Shown here piece by piece: positions 1-12,500 of a stretch of 64,000 bases of DNA. Origin of the DNA: Ceratopteris richardii (taxonomy: Eukaryota; Streptophyta; Polypodiopsida; Polypodiales; Pteridaceae). The position numbers and the translations under genes were made by a program. The notes beneath the pieces are model-generated. The model had not been told where the DNA came from. It saw nothing but the letters and a program-made list of their open reading frames with translations, and did no database searches. Position 1 is the stretch's first letter; each line of letters begins with the position of its first letter. Where the stretch lies: positions 189,006,380 to 189,070,379 of the forward strand of contig CM035420.1 of the NCBI GenBank assembly GCA_020310875.1. The letters are read 5' to 3'.

Positions 1-985
1 GCATATGCATACATGAATGCATATGCTTACATGAATGCATATGCATACATACATGCATACATACAAGCATGCATATGCATACATGCATGCATATGCATAC
101 ATGAATGCATATGCATACATGAATGCATATGCATACAAGCATGCATATGCATACAAGCATGCATATGCATACAAGCATGCATATGCATACAAGCATGCAT
201 ATGCATACATGAATGCATATGCATACAAGCATGCATATGCATACATACATGCATGCATATGCATACATACATGCATGCATATGCATACATACATGCATGC
301 ATATGCATACATACATGCATGCATATACATACATGCATGCATATGCATACATACAAGCATGCATATGCATACATGAATGTGTATGCATACATGAATGTTT
401 ATGCATACATGAATGAGTATGCATACAAGAATGCATATGCGTACAAGCATGCATGTATACAAGCATGAATGCATATGTATACAAGCATGCATATGCATAT
501 ACATGAATGCATATGTATACAAGCATGAATGCATATGTATACAAGCATGTATACATATGCATACATGCATATGCATACAAGCATGAATGCATATGTATAC
601 AAGCATGTATACATATGCATACATGAATGCATATGCATACATGAATGCATATGCATACATGAATGCATATGCATACATGAATGCATATGCATACATGAAT
701 GCATATGCATACATGAATGCATATGCATACATGAATGCATATGCATACATGAATGCATATGCATACATGAATGCATATGCATACATGAATGCATATGCAT
801 ACATGAATGCATATGCATACAAGCATGCATATGCATACATGCATGCATATGCATACATGCATGCATATGCATACATGCATGCATATGCATACATGCATAT
901 GTATACAAGAATGCATATGCATATACTTGAATGAATATGTATACAAGCATGCATATGTATACAAGCGTGCATATTTATACATGGG
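1..985. repeat. Palindromic 18-bp minisatellite
   Basis: Tandem array whose commonest unit is ATGAATGCATATGCATAC (18 bp), with 14- to 22-bp variants at both ends. Each unit carries the self-complementary core GCATATGC. Because 18 is divisible by three and the unit lacks stops in several frames, long Met/His/Tyr/Ala-rich or Cys/Ile-rich open frames appear on both strands. They are by-products of the repeat, not genes. The most regular block is about 620-820. Confidence 0.95.
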
Positions 986-1082
986 ATGAGCTGAGATCTT
1001 CAAATTGCATCAGATGGGATCTCCACGTACACCTTGGGGTGCGCATGATGATGACGACTCCAAGATATATCATATCCGTAAT

Positions 1083-1850
1083 GAGCTCTAGTTATGGATG
1101 CGGCCGAAAAGTCAATGCATCAGTGCATTCAAGAACTCTGTTCCATCGAATTTGGTCATTCAGTAATGTTAAAATGGACCGAACAGGATAGGGACTCTAA
1201 AACTCATATCACACAATGCATATATAAAGAGTACTGGCCAACACTTGGGAATCCTATTGTGAGTTCCGAATGCATTCAACATATAGCACGCGAAGTGATG
1301 TCTCATCGACGATCGGAAGCTCACGATGCTTTTAGAGCAGGCTTACCGAAGCCTGTATGGCTAGATGTAGAAGAATGGGAATCAATTCAGGATGAGCAGC
1401 AACATACTCCTGATCGATATCGTCAATAGAGAGATGCGGCAGCCACACGTTTAGATACGGTTGGAACGTCGCATTTAGGTAGCGTCGGATACGACAGTAT
1501 GCGCTACCAATTTGTAAGTATCATGTTAATTAGTGAAGTTGTTTGTGTTAAGCACATTATGTATGTCATCTAACATTTTGCATATTTATTATAGGAGTTG
1601 GCAGTGGGTCGTCCTCCTTCGCAAACTGAAGAATCATATGGATATTGACACGGACTGACTGCATTGTTACAAGACTTAGAGGGACGCGATGCAATCATGT
1701 CATGTGAGAATATTCTTGATTAGGTAAAGTTATATCTTCATGTTTTTAGTTGTTGTTTATAAATTTCATGTTAATTGGTCTTATTTTATACATATGTTTT
1801 GTTGCAGGATTGTAGGTGTAAATATTTTGATCAGAAGTTTTGATGGGTTA
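1083..1850 (+). pseudogene. Ptta/En-Spm-like gene fragment, copy A
   Basis: Exon 1 is read from the ATG at 1094 to 1513 and has an in-frame stop at 1427-1429. An intron with GTAAGT donor (1514) and TTATAG acceptor (1594) follows, then exon 2 (1595-1723) and a second intron (donor 1724, GCAG acceptor near 1807). The protein has a conserved block with VSSE, SHRRSEA.DAFRAGLPK.VWLD.EEW and, across the first splice, HLGS.GYD.MRY.F then ELA.G.PP. The HxGSxxY...GxPPT pattern recalls the C-terminal part of plant Ptta/En-Spm accessory transposases (Transposase_24). That assignment is by eye and uncertain. Copy B at 31457 keeps both introns at the same places, so the pair are DNA-level copies, not retrocopies. 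The reading frame is broken here (stop before the first splice site and in exon 2). Confidence 0.5.
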
Positions 1851-1898
1851 GTGATAGGATTGGGTGCTTACCAAGCTAGAAAAAAATATTTATTATTG

Positions 1899-2755
1899 GG
1901 AGGGTATGCAATTTAATGTGTCTAGGCATGCAATGGTAGTCAATGTCTTCTCTAGCATCTACTTCTTGGCATGCTGGAGGCCATGCAACAAGGAGATCAT
2001 AAAGTTGGAAAGCATTTGTATAAATTTCCTTTGAATGGGGGATCCCCATAGAAGAGGTGTTCCAAAGATCAAATGGGGAATTTTCTCTAGCCTTAACGAT
2101 GTGCATATATTTGGTATTTTGGATGTGGAAGCCTTGGCCAACAAGCTAGTGGCCAAATGGATGATTAAATATTCGAGCAATGATGAGATTATGGCACCAA
2201 GCTTATTTTTAAAAGCAAAGACATCCTTTCTTATGTCAGAATACCTAGGTGGAAAGAGATCGATTTGGTCACTCTTTGTCCTCTTGTTCTCAATTGTTCC
2301 TAGGGGTTTGGATCTTGTGTGCCCCTTGTGGAAGGGGTGGATCAAGATGAAACTGTTTTGCACCATCACTAATGATTAGAAGTAGGCTATATGCATCAAA
2401 CAACATGACTCTATTTGGTTATTGATTGTTGGTGTCTTAATAGTGGAGTCTAGGAACCTCCAAAGAGACAAGAGCCTTTGGAACAAAAGCCTTTTTATGT
2501 GAAACCAAATATGGAACCTAGATATAAGACAATAGATCAAATTCTAGGACATTGAGTTGATTCAAATAACTCAATTTGAGGACTATTGCATGCTAAGGAA
2601 CATAATGAATGCTTGGGATCATTTGAAGACCTGCCTCCTTCTTTTGCTTAATAAGAAGTGCTTCTTGAATTAATGTTGGATTAGATGAGAATTCAATTTC
2701 TAAGGACCTATTGCACCTATTTATTTAGAACAAGAAAGTGGGCCTCATGGAAACT
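1899..2755 (+). mobile_element. Decayed LINE ORF2 fragment
   Basis: The reading from 1899 matches, with many substitutions, residues of roughly 795-1110 of the intact LINE ORF2 at 20542-24366. Shared blocks include GMQ.NL..AMVVNVF, RRGVPKIKWG, GILD..ALANKLVAKWMIK, PRGLDLVCPLWKGW and NDSIW. It covers the region after the reverse-transcriptase fingers/palm up to the start of the zf-RVT region. There are several stops and frame changes and neither LINE end is present. It is much older than the LINE at 18-24 kb. The open stretch 2035-2379 is the best-preserved part. Confidence 0.85.
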
Positions 2756-2761
2756 TCTCCA

Positions 2762-3365
2762 CTATGAGATAATCTTCAGGTACAAGCAATTAAAAACTTC
2801 ATCCTTGTGCTTCATGAAAAATAGAATGGTCCACCTACTACAATCATCTATGAAAGACACATAATATCTTGAGCCTGATATAGATGGCTCCTTACTAGGA
2901 CTCCACACATCTGTGTGCACTAGATCCAAAATATTTTGATACACATATCCCTTCCTATTGAAAGGTTGTCTATGAGCCTTGATGAATTGACAAGCTTCAC
3001 ACTTATAAATCATGTGTTTTGATATTAGGCAAACCAAGTACACTTTGGTCTCTGCAAATTTGTTTGAGTGTCCTCTCACCAATGTGAGCAAGCCTTTTGT
3101 GCCATATCTCCAACTATGTGAGAGTTTGAGATCCAGAGCTAAATAAGGCTATGTTCTTTGTATCTTCCACTTCAAAAGTGAAAAGCCTTCCTATATTTTC
3201 TCCTTTGGAAATCCTTATAAAACCTTGCCTTTGGTCTTCAACATATGCTCCAAATCGGTTGAATCTAACTTGCAATCCTTTTTCAACAATCTAGCCAACA
3301 CTTATTAAATTTTTGGTAATTGTAGGGACATACACGACTTTGCTTAAGTGGTTCAGATTCCCATC
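2762..3365 (-). mobile_element. Copia protease-end/integrase N-terminal fossil (inverted piece)
   Basis: On the minus strand this encodes the end of the protease linker and the GAG-pre-integrase/integrase N-terminus of a copia element: LYVPTITKN-like, GRLFTFEVE, then CEACQ.IKAHRQPF.RKGY, LDLVHTDVW and GSRYYVSFIDDCSRW. It closely resembles the same part of Copia-2 at about 26815-27440. It abuts, head to head at 3366, the plus-strand reverse-transcriptase half of the same family. This is most simply an inversion inside one element or two adjacent insertions. Broken. Confidence 0.85.
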
Positions 3366-5099
3366 TGATGTCTTCACATTACCTAAATTCTTCTAAAGTT
3401 GAAGAGCAGGATACCTCCGAAGATGATGAAGCAACTCAGTATGAAAAAATCAAAATGTGGAAGTCTAAAGGTAAAGCAAAAATGAAGGAACTTGGACAAG
3501 AGGCAGAATCATCACATCATGGCCTAAGAAGGTCCATGAGGGAGAAAAGAAAGCTAGATTGGTATGGGTTTGATACTTCTCTAGTCACTAAACATTCAAT
3601 CTATCTACCACAGGACATAAATCAAGAGGAATCTTCAACATTTGAGGAAGCAAAGAAGAAATCAGAATGGAAGCATGCAATGGAAGAAGAAATTGAAGCT
3701 CTTGAGGAGAATAACACTTGGGAATTGGTTCCCAAATCTCCATCAATGAAAGTGATAGGCTCAAGGTGGATCTACAAGTTGAAGAAGAACTCAGATGGCT
3801 CCATTAACAGGTATAAGGCAAGGCTTGTGGCAAAAGGCTTTGCACAAACTCAGGGAATTGATTATGAGGAGACCTTCTCTCTTGTGGCAAAGATGCCTAC
3901 TATTAGGGTTTTGCTTATTATTGCCTCTTCCAAGAATTGGAAGATACTTCAATTGGATGTAAACAATGCATTTCTTAATGGATGGATAATAGAAGAGGTA
4001 TATATGGCACAACCACCTGGTTTTGAGAATCACATATATCCTGATTATGTGTGCAAACTTAATAAAGCTTTATATGGATAAAGGATTTCAACCTAGCAAG
4101 GCAGATCCATAATTATTCATAAAAAGGAGTAATTCTAAAGTCATCTATTTGTGTGTGTATGTAGATGATATTATAATTACAGAAAATGATACAGATGGCA
4201 TGAAGAGAATCAAAGAATAGATGAGAGAATAATTCAAGGTAAGTGATTTGGGTTCACTTAGCTACCTCCTAGGATTGGAAGTTGTCTACAAAGATCATGG
4301 TTTGTTTCTTACTCAAATAAAGTACATTAAAGACATGTTGGCAAAATGCAAGATGCAAGATTGCAAGATTGCAGGTACTCCAATGGAGGTTAATCATAAA
4401 TTGAGCTCACATGAAGGTGAAATCATAGAAGATGTGATAGGTTAGGGTTGAAATATGTTATAGTGCGAGTGTGCTAAGTCAATTTATGCACACACCCAAG
4501 AAACCTCACATGGAGGCTGCCGAGAGGATAATCAAATATCTCAAAGGGACCATGAATGAGGGGTTATATTACCCTTATGTATCTGATTTAAGTTTGAAAT
4601 TGTCCTCTGATGCAGATTGGGTTGGCTCCAAGGAAGACAGAAGGAGCACCTCAGGTTATTTTACCTTTGCAGGTTCAAAACTTGTTTCATGGTCATCCAA
4701 GAAGCAACCCACAGTTGCTCTCTCTTCTACTGAAGCTAAATACAGAGGTCTTGCCATAGCTACTCAAGAAGCTATGTGGATGAAGACACTATTCATAGAT
4801 CTTGGTTTGGAGATTGGAACTCCAAATATCTTTGGTGACAATATGATCTCTATTCACTTAGCTACTAATCCAATTTTTCATGCAAGGACTAAACATATTG
4901 AAGTTCATTATCACTATGTAAGAGAGAAGATTGTGAGCAAGGAGATTCAAATATTATATGTGTCCACTCATCAACAATGTGCAGATATTCTAACCAAAAC
5001 ATTGGATGGTACAAAGCTTTGCAAATTCAAAGCCATGATTGGTTTGCAAGTAATCTTTGAAGATTGAAGACCTCAAGCATACTTGGATTGAGGGGGAGC
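3366..5099 (+). mobile_element. Copia-1 fossil: reverse transcriptase and RNase H
   Basis: Plus-strand copia pol 3' half, same family as Copia-2. It begins with the acidic linker after integrase, then the RT start ([41 protein letters not shown]), the catalytic region with LCVYVDDI near 4150, and RNase H (SDADWVGS, STSGY, SWSSKKQP, ALSSTEAKYR, GDN.ISI.LA.NP, HARTKHIEVHYH). It ends with the ADILTK motif just before a polypurine tract at 5087-5098. Broken, with several breaks. Confidence 0.93.
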
Positions 5100-5575
5100 T
5101 GTTGGAGCAAGTCTATGAAAAGACTAAGTATTGGCTTGAGTCCCACAAATTCATAGAAGAAGCTTTAAAATGAAGACAATGTAAAGTTCACTTGAGAACT
5201 ACCTCTTGTAACTTTTTGAAGTCTTACTTGATGTAAAAGTGAAAGAATCTTAAGTGGTTGAGTCCACTTGATCAAAAGAGGAAAGAGAAGCCAGGAATTC
5301 GTGATTGATGGTAGTTGGAGAATCAAATCAATCACTAATAGATTGAAGAGTGATTGTGGGAAGTTAGGCTCCCAAGATCAACTATAGATACATGTAAGTT
5401 TTAGTCGTGGTTTGGAGAAGACCTCCATGAGTTGAGCTTTATGCCATATCAAGGTGTGGTTTCAAGGCAAACATATGTATTAGTAAGTCCATTGTATTTT
5501 ACAATCAATATAATTTCATTTTCATGATCATTTGAGTTCATATTTTCATGTTCTTATGATGTGTACTATTCACTG
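5100..5575 (+). mobile_element. Copia-1 3' LTR (right edge uncertain)
   Basis: Starts TGTTGGAGC directly after the polypurine tract GAGGGGGAGC, the same junction layout as Copia-2. It contains a TATA-poor, A/T-rich body and a CAATCAATATAATTTC region near 5500. I see no clear CA end or partner LTR, so the right boundary is a guess and may lie as far as about 5940. Confidence 0.6.
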
Positions 5576-6365
5576 CCATATCTCTCAGTTTTCTCAGCCA
5601 GATTGTAGAGATGATTTCTCTGAGCTTGGTGCATCATTTTTAGTGATTTAACTTGGTAAAGTTAGCTCTCTTGTCTAATGTATTCTCACCAATTTTTATT
5701 TTCTTTGGATGTTTCAAATCTTCAGTTATGATCATTTGAAGTCAACTATGTCACCTCATTTTCTTCTTCTCTACCAGCACTCTCTCAGAATAGTCATTTT
5801 ATCAGAGTTGTTTCTCAGTGTGTACTTGACCATTTTTCATGATTTAAATCTTGTTATCCTCATACGGTCTAGTATATAGCTACAAATTCTCATGAGCATT
5901 GGATTCTTTAATCGTGAGATATCGCTATTTTACTGCACACAGGTCTATGAACTGTTGTAGCCCGAGAAAATCGGAGTCATCCTATCACTTGCTAAACTTC
6001 TTTCTCCTTGTGTAGTCCATCATTTTTGTTTTAATGTCTTTTGATTTTTAGCTTACTAAGCTACTAAGAGTTCCACAAAAGGAAGTAAGTTAATTGCTGC
6101 TATGGCCAGAGAATTGTTTCAAAACTTTGGATAGGTGTATGAACATAAATAACAAGTTTTTGGCTATTGAATCTACTCCAACTTATCTGTTTTGATTCAA
6201 ATTTTTTGAGAGTGATCTTCCAAGGTACATAGGGTGTCAAATACATCACTTGGCAAACTAAAAGGGCCCACCACATATCTCTGGACTTCATTTGGCTGGT
6301 GTAGTGCAAAGCTTTTGCAGCACCACTTCATCTTCATCAACTACAAATCCATCTCTTCACAATTA
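5576..6365. other. Unassigned A/T-rich interval
   Basis: No recognisable coding sequence. It may include the rest of the Copia-1 LTR, with T-rich text such as TCTCAGTTTTCTCAGCC and GAGATGATTTCTCTGAG, and an eroded upstream part of the copia piece that follows. Nothing firm can be called. Confidence 0.4.
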
Positions 6366-7205
6366 TTGTAGTGTTTTGGCCTTGAAGACTACAAACCTAT
6401 CGCCACTCCTATGGAAACAAGTTTACAATTGAGTCTTGATGATGCTAGAGATGCATTTGATGTTGTTCTCTATCAATAGCTTGTTGGATGCTTGATTTAC
6501 TTATGAATTAGTCAGCCAGATATTCAGTTTGTTGTCTCACAAATGAGTAGGTTTATGCATTGCCAAGGTTTCAAGCATTGGCAGGCGATTAAGTGCATCT
6601 TTTGCTACTTGAGTGGTATCGGTACTTGGATTGTTTTATCCCAAGGGGGGATCACTATCGATAGATTTACATGCTTTTTCTGACTTTGACTGGGTTGGTT
6701 GCTATGACACTCGCGTGTCCACCAGTGGTTTTTGCTTCATGCTTGGTAGCTCATGCATATCTTGGTTGATTAAGAAGAAACCTACTATGGCCATTTCCAG
6801 TTGTGAGGCTGAGTATAGGGAAACATTCATAATGATTGTTGAGTGTGTGTGGCTCAGACACCTATGGCTGATTTGGGTGTCAGTCTTTTGCCACCACCAT
6901 CACTAATAGTCAGAGCGCATTGGCAATTGTGAAGAACCTTGTGTTCCATGCTCACACTAAGCACATTGAGGTGCATTATCATTATGTCAAGGAGAGGTTC
7001 TCGTCTAGAGAGATCAGCTTGGCATATGTTCCCACACAGGAGAACATTGCACACCTTTTCATGAAGGCTCTGTCTAGGGAGAAGTTTGAAGCTTTCCACA
7101 AAGCTTTGGGCTTACTTCCTTTGGTGGATTGATTCCACATAACTTCACACTTCCTTATACATGAATGTCAGCTCCTTGTTCATCACATCACTCCTAGGGG
7201 GGATT
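6366..7205 (+). mobile_element. Copia fossil, Copia-3 family: RT end and RNase H
   Basis: Plus-strand remains of the end of reverse transcriptase (P.ATPMETS...L..DDARDAFD, LVGCLIYL, QPDIQFVVSQMSRFM) and RNase H (FSDFDWVGCYDTR.STSGFCF.LGSSCISW, KK.PT.AISSCEAEYR, VECVWLR, VFHAHTKHIEVHYHYVKE, LAYVPTQENIAHLF.KAL). It ends with CTAGGGGGGA, a polypurine tract, against the LTR at 7206. The RNase H and LTR match Copia-3, so this is a second copy of that family. Broken. Confidence 0.9.
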
Positions 7206-7428
7206 TGTTGATATATTTATGTAGTGATGTGTGTGAACACACTAGGACCATCGGGGCACTTTTTTCCCTCTTTAGGAGGTTTTTTTCCCTTTGCTATGCC
7301 TATTTCCCTAAAGGGTTACTTATCTTTGTACATTCTAGTGGTATATATTCAGCATTGTGTGTTGTGCTCCAAGGTTCTTCTTCTTCCTTATGTTGTTTGC
7401 GACATTCTGCAGACCTCAAACTCCAACA
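7206..7428 (+). mobile_element. 3' LTR of the Copia-3-family fossil
   Basis: Begins TGTTGATATATTTATG and ends CTCCAACA, matching end to end the 228-bp 5' LTR of Copia-3 at 16741-16968 with scattered differences. The length (223 bp) is typical of a short-LTR copia family. Confidence 0.93.
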
Positions 7429-7855
7429 AATCAAGCTTGAAAAGCACTAAAAAGGCATAGAAAACATGTTTCTGTGATTTGCGTTAGATTTTTTTCCATG
7501 TTTTGGGAAAACCCTAATTCTTCATAATTTTTTGTATTTTTTCCTCTTTTTCTATACAACTATTGATAAAAAATTCATTTGTTGATTTTTCTTTTTTAGT
7601 TTGATCAAATTTAGCTAAGTTTAACTTTTAACTTTCAAATTAGGGTCTTCTTTTTTAGTCCCAAAATCACCTCCAATTGTGACATGTGACATAGCATTGG
7701 ATAGCTCTTGAGTAGCTCTTTGCAAATATCAAACATTTTTTTTAACATTTTGACCCATTTTGGAAATATTTGACCTTGTTTTGGCCATGGTTGACTTTGT
7801 TTAAAACTTAATAAAACTAAAATAATAAGTGCAAACATCTTATGGAAGGTTGCAT
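7429..7855. other. Unassigned A/T-rich interval
   Basis: T-rich non-coding sequence with no recognised gene, repeat or element end. It may be an eroded integrase region belonging to the chromovirus piece that follows. Confidence 0.4.
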
Positions 7856-8190
7856 TTCCAACAAGAGACTTTCTCCATAGTATGTAGGACCTTTTAAAGT
7901 TTGTAAAAATATTGGATTTCTTGCATATTTGTTGGAATTACTTGAGCATTTAAATTTCCATCCTATATTTTATATCATTTTACTAAAAAAATATATGCCT
8001 AATGATGATGATCTTTTGAAGGTCAATTATAAGATTAGTGAAGATGGTTCTTTTGAACTCCAATATGAAATAATAATCAATAGGAGAGAAAAAATAGTAA
8101 GGAATCATGAAATGGTAGAAATTTTGGTTAAGTGGCACACATACCCAATTGAATATTTGACATGGGTGAATCCAAATGATTTTTTTTGGC
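7856..8190 (+). mobile_element. Chromovirus (Ty3/gypsy) integrase C-terminus with chromodomain
   Basis: The plus-strand reading resembles the end of a chromoviral pol: a YVGPFKV-like start, AYLLELPEHLNFHP.FYI.LLKKY.P, then a chromodomain-like block with EIIINRREK..RN.E...ILVKWH.YPIEY.TWVN. The chromodomain (about 8070-8180) is known to direct integration to heterochromatin in this family. Broken fossil without LTRs. Confidence 0.8.
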
Positions 8191-8885
8191 ACATTATCCT
8201 TCTTTCCAGCCCTGAGGATAGAGTCTTATCCTATTGTATATGGGAAGAACAATCATGCCATACATTTGATAGATATTTTCTCTACTTTGTTTCTTGTTTG
8301 ATGGGGATGTAAAATCGCATGGAATGCATTCAATCAATATTTTGTCTACTTCACTTTTAGAAGACGTGAGACGAGGGAAGAAACCCTCTGGACACACAAC
8401 TTTATCATGAAAACAATAACTCATTTTCAACAATTTTAGTTTTGAAATATAAAAGAAAGGGCAAGCAATCGATCAAAATCAATAATCTCTCTACATTAGT
8501 CATCAAACATGATAATGGGGGCTTGACTTGAATAGAACATGATAATGGGGGGCTTCACTTGCTGGAATTACCACTTTTATGTCATGCAATTAGAGGGTGT
8601 TTCTAAAACTATTTGTTTTGGGGTATATATGAGAAGGAAAATAATCTTAAATCTTGAAGGAAAGCAATATCTTACAAAGAAAAAATTCAAATAAGAATAA
8701 AAACACTCATTAAATACAAATTATGAAAATTGGGGTATTGGTTGGTTTAGAAAATGTAGGTGTCATGAGAACTTCAAAAAAGAATTAAGATGATTGGACA
8801 CTAGAGGTGACTAGAGAGGGTGAGAGTTATGGCTACCAAAATTGGAAAATTCTTTGAGCCTTCATGAGCCTATAGTGTACTAAGA
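8191..8885. other. Unassigned interval, probably chromovirus 3' remains
   Basis: The first 120 bases may continue the pol end (CIWEEQSCHT-like text). The rest, including the near-duplicate phrase ACATGATAATGGGGG at about 8508 and 8538, has no recognised function. Confidence 0.35.
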
Positions 8886-9080
8886 AGAATAGAGAATTCA
8901 TATGGATTGTCTCCTATCAAAAATCAATTGAATTATTGAAACAAAAATTAATTGAAAGCTATGTTTTGAAATTATGTGGGATGGGGAAACCTTTTGTGGT
9001 TGCATGCAATGCAAGTCAAATAGGATGTGTTCTTTCACATGATGTTAGGGTGGTGACTATGGATCCAAAAAATTAGAAAA
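8886..9080 (+). mobile_element. Gypsy RT/RNase H junction scrap
   Basis: A short plus-strand reading resembles the chromoviral junction between reverse transcriptase and RNase H: IHMDCLLSK, LKQKLIESYVL, then GKPFVVACNASQIGCVLSHD, where the usual motif is VxCDAS. Too short and eroded to place in a family beyond Ty3/gypsy. Confidence 0.65.
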
Positions 9081-9309
9081 CATGAACTTTATGAAGGGGA
9101 GCCTCTGAGCTCCTCACAAAATAGATTATCCTTTTGGATGGCATGAGGATGCTTCTATCTACTTGTCTATGCATACTTGCACAAAATGTGTAGAAAACAC
9201 AAAATAGAGAGTATGAGTATGTTGTCCCAAAGTTGATGAGAAAGGATGATTCTAGAATAGCCTTGGGAGCTCATTAATGCATCAAACTTTTGATACCACT
9301 ATCTTGGTG

Positions 9310-9475
9310 ATTGCTTATGTCCATACCAGCTCTTTGTGAACTTACATGCTATAATTTCTTTGCCAGTAACTCCATAACCCTCTAGTTGTTGCATATAGAT
9401 TTCATTTGTACGATCTCCATGCAAGAAAGTAGCCTTCACATCCATTTGGACCATATCTAAGTCCTCTTTTGCAAC
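9310..9475 (-). mobile_element. Copia reverse-transcriptase scrap
   Basis: The minus strand reads MVQMDVKATFLHGD, EIYMQQ.EGY and ACKF.KSWYG, the part of copia RT around the first catalytic aspartate (usual form QLDVKTAFLNG...EEVYMxQPxGF). About 165 bp, opposite in strand to its neighbours. Confidence 0.75.
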
Positions 9476-9578
9476 TAATAGATTGTTATTGAGTGGAAAG
9501 TTAAGATCATATGTCTATCTGAAACATGTGTAATAGATTGTTATTGAGTGGAAAGTTAAGATCATATGTCTATCTGAA
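9476..9578. repeat. 48-bp tandem duplication (period 55)
   Basis: The stretch from TAATAGATTG to TATCTGAA is present exactly twice, at 9476-9523 and 9531-9578, separated by ACATGTG. It lies at the junction between the copia scrap and the gypsy remnant. Confidence 0.95.
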
Positions 9579-12500
9579 GGAATCCTGAACCATAGAGCAA
9601 TGCTTGAGAATGTGTAATGATATTGAGGATAGGATGATGAATTGGAACTCTCTAAAATCAACAAGGTTTCATATTGTTACACTAGCTTAACATCCAAACC
9701 CACGATCTGGATAGATGAAATAGCTAAACAAGTGGATCAAAAGCTAGGAGTCCAAAATAGACAAGCTCCTAGAATGGTCCCCGTGAAGCATTGCTACACT
9801 TGTAGAGGAGATCACATGGCCAATGTGTGCATGATGCAAGCTCAGAACATAGGGAACCTAAATGTGCAATACTACACAATTGAGAGAAAATATACGAAGC
9901 ACATAGCTCAAGATTGTCCCTATACCAAGTAGGTAGTGAGGCAAAACTACCATCAACCATACCAACAACCAAGTACGTACCACAATTAGTGTGAGAAATA
10001 GCCTTATTCTAGGACAAAATAACAATATCAACCTTAGTATCAGGTACAACCTAGGCCTCAACCAATGCTAGGATAGCAAGCATCACCCCTTGCTAATGTA
10101 ATCTCACTTAAATATGTGGCACTTGATGATATTATGAACAAGGCATTAGTGCCAATATCCCCATTCATTTCAAAAAAGGATCCTAATGCTCAAAGCTTTG
10201 ATTCATCTCATGTTGAGAGGCCCTCAAGTTACTATACAAAATCTCCAGAGCATAATGCGGCTTATCAATATGACACACCATTGTTAGAACCTAATTCGAA
10301 GCCCAAAAATTCCAATACAATGTACACTAACCCAAACCCTAGGTCCCAAATGAGATAGATGAGACTTCATGCCCCTAGAGGACCATGCCACAAGTGTCAA
10401 GGGAATCACTTCATTCGTGATTGTCCACTTCCTCCACTAGGACAACCTCAACCAATAGTGATTCAAGGTTTTTGTCCTTATTGTGGAAAGGAACATGTCC
10501 TAAGAGAGTGTCCTAAAAATCAATCCAATGCATAGAAGATTACTCCCATCAATGCAATTGGATTTGTAGAATAGCAGAAGTGTGACCAACATTGCTCTAT
10601 TACAGGTGGTCACAAGAGCAGAGGCTCTACAAAAGACCCTAGACATAGAGGAGGAAAAGAAATGGGAGCTTATTGAATCACATAACACCTATAAGAAGAG
10701 GACTTAGACTTGGAAAGATAATCAGGAAAGGATGAAAAGATAGTGGGCGAGGAAATTATCCGAGCTAGAAGAGAGTCGTAGAGAAACAAAAAAGACAAAA
10801 ATTGTAGAACTTGCACCTCAAAATCCCTCTTAAGCACACCCATCCAATCCACCACTTCACACCCCACCATCCATTCCACTTCAATCGAGAGCAAGATTGA
10901 TCTTAGTAGATCCTACTCCAAAAGGCTTGTACATGATGTTCAAAGCATATCAGGATCAACTTCAAAAAGTCCCAAATATAGCAATGTTGGATAAAAGTTA
11001 TCCTTGAGAAGACCTAGAGATTGAAAGGACTAATCTTTGTGCAAAGATGGTAGAACTAGCTCAATCTATGTTTGACACCAACCATCTTATCAAATAAACT
11101 CAATATAATTAGAATTGCACCTTGAAGTACTTTTTGATAGATTAGAGAAGTTGGTTGCTAAACCCTAGACTCTAGCAACCCTAGAGGCTCAAGATAGTGC
11201 AAGAGAAAGAATAAGCTTATCACCATAGAAGCTTATGTTCCTAATTCTACTAATGATGGAATTCCATCCTCCATAAATTAATACTCCGAAGAGTTCTTAA
11301 GAGAGACAAATGAGGAGAAATGGGCCAAGGAGAGAGAGGATCCTCCTCCAATTCAAGTAGCAGATGATTTCCATGATCAATTCCCTCTATTTTTGGAGAT
11401 CAAGAAGATGTGCAATCAAATGAATGATTAGACTTCAAATCCAATTCATTACAAGAATTTCCACATTTCATATGCCCTTGGGAATCAAATTCTATTCAAA
11501 TGAGAGGTCCCACAATGATGATTAGAAATGACAAATCAGCTCTACCTAGGAATAATAAAGTGGTTAAGAATAGTAATGTGAAGTGCCATCTCACTTTAGA
11601 AAATCTACTTAAAATCAAACCCAAGTTGTGGAAGCATGTAGTGAACTAACTACAAGAAGTCGCTAATTCTCACTCTTAGGTTGGAGCTCAACAAACAGTG
11701 CCATAAATATGAGATATCAGTGAAGGAGAAGAAGGAAATACTTATCTTCCTATCACATATCAAGGCTATACAACAAAGACAATCTTGGATTCACGAGCAA
11801 GATTTTCCATTGCCACCACTTCCTTATGGAAACATTAGGACAAGCTAGCTTTGAGACCTATATGAATGAAGATGCTAATGGCAGACAGACATATAAAAAA
11901 ACCACTAGGATTGCTACAAGGAATCACTCTCACTACTTTTGGTGTAGAGTTTGAGCACACATTTTCCATATGTGAATTCGAGAAGAACCATGTCTATGAG
12001 ATGATTTTGGGAAGAGATTTATTAGGAAATTGAAAATAGTGCAAGATTGGGAAACCAATTCTTTGTACTTACAACATTTAGGGGTAACTATCAAAGTCAA
12101 TCTCAAGGGCTGTTCACATATAGATGTACCACCCCTCTAGTGGAACACTATCCATAGAATATTAGAGGATACAAAATTGATGAATTCCATAGGATGAGAA
12201 CCTTCCTAGATGCTCAAGGATATGCTTTTATGGATGCGTAAAATTGCGATGGAAGATGGAAAGCGATTAGAAGCCAAAAACTTAGGTGCCATGAAAAATC
12301 TTAGATCTCTTTAAGATCCATCCTACACACCTATGATATTTTGAGATGAAGAGTTTGAACCACATGGTTGGGCTGCAATCATAGCAACGATTGGCATAAG
12401 AGTGAATGAAGAATAGTGGACTCCTCATTGTGACAAACATGGTTATGACGTCTCAGTATTCATCTGTGAAACTATCCTTGAAAAATGTGAACCAATTATA

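Noticed and set aside
13-950. Long open frames of Met/His/Tyr/Ala or Cys/Ile repeats on both strands
   Set aside because: Produced by an 18-bp satellite unit that has no stops; no coding signal beyond the repeat.
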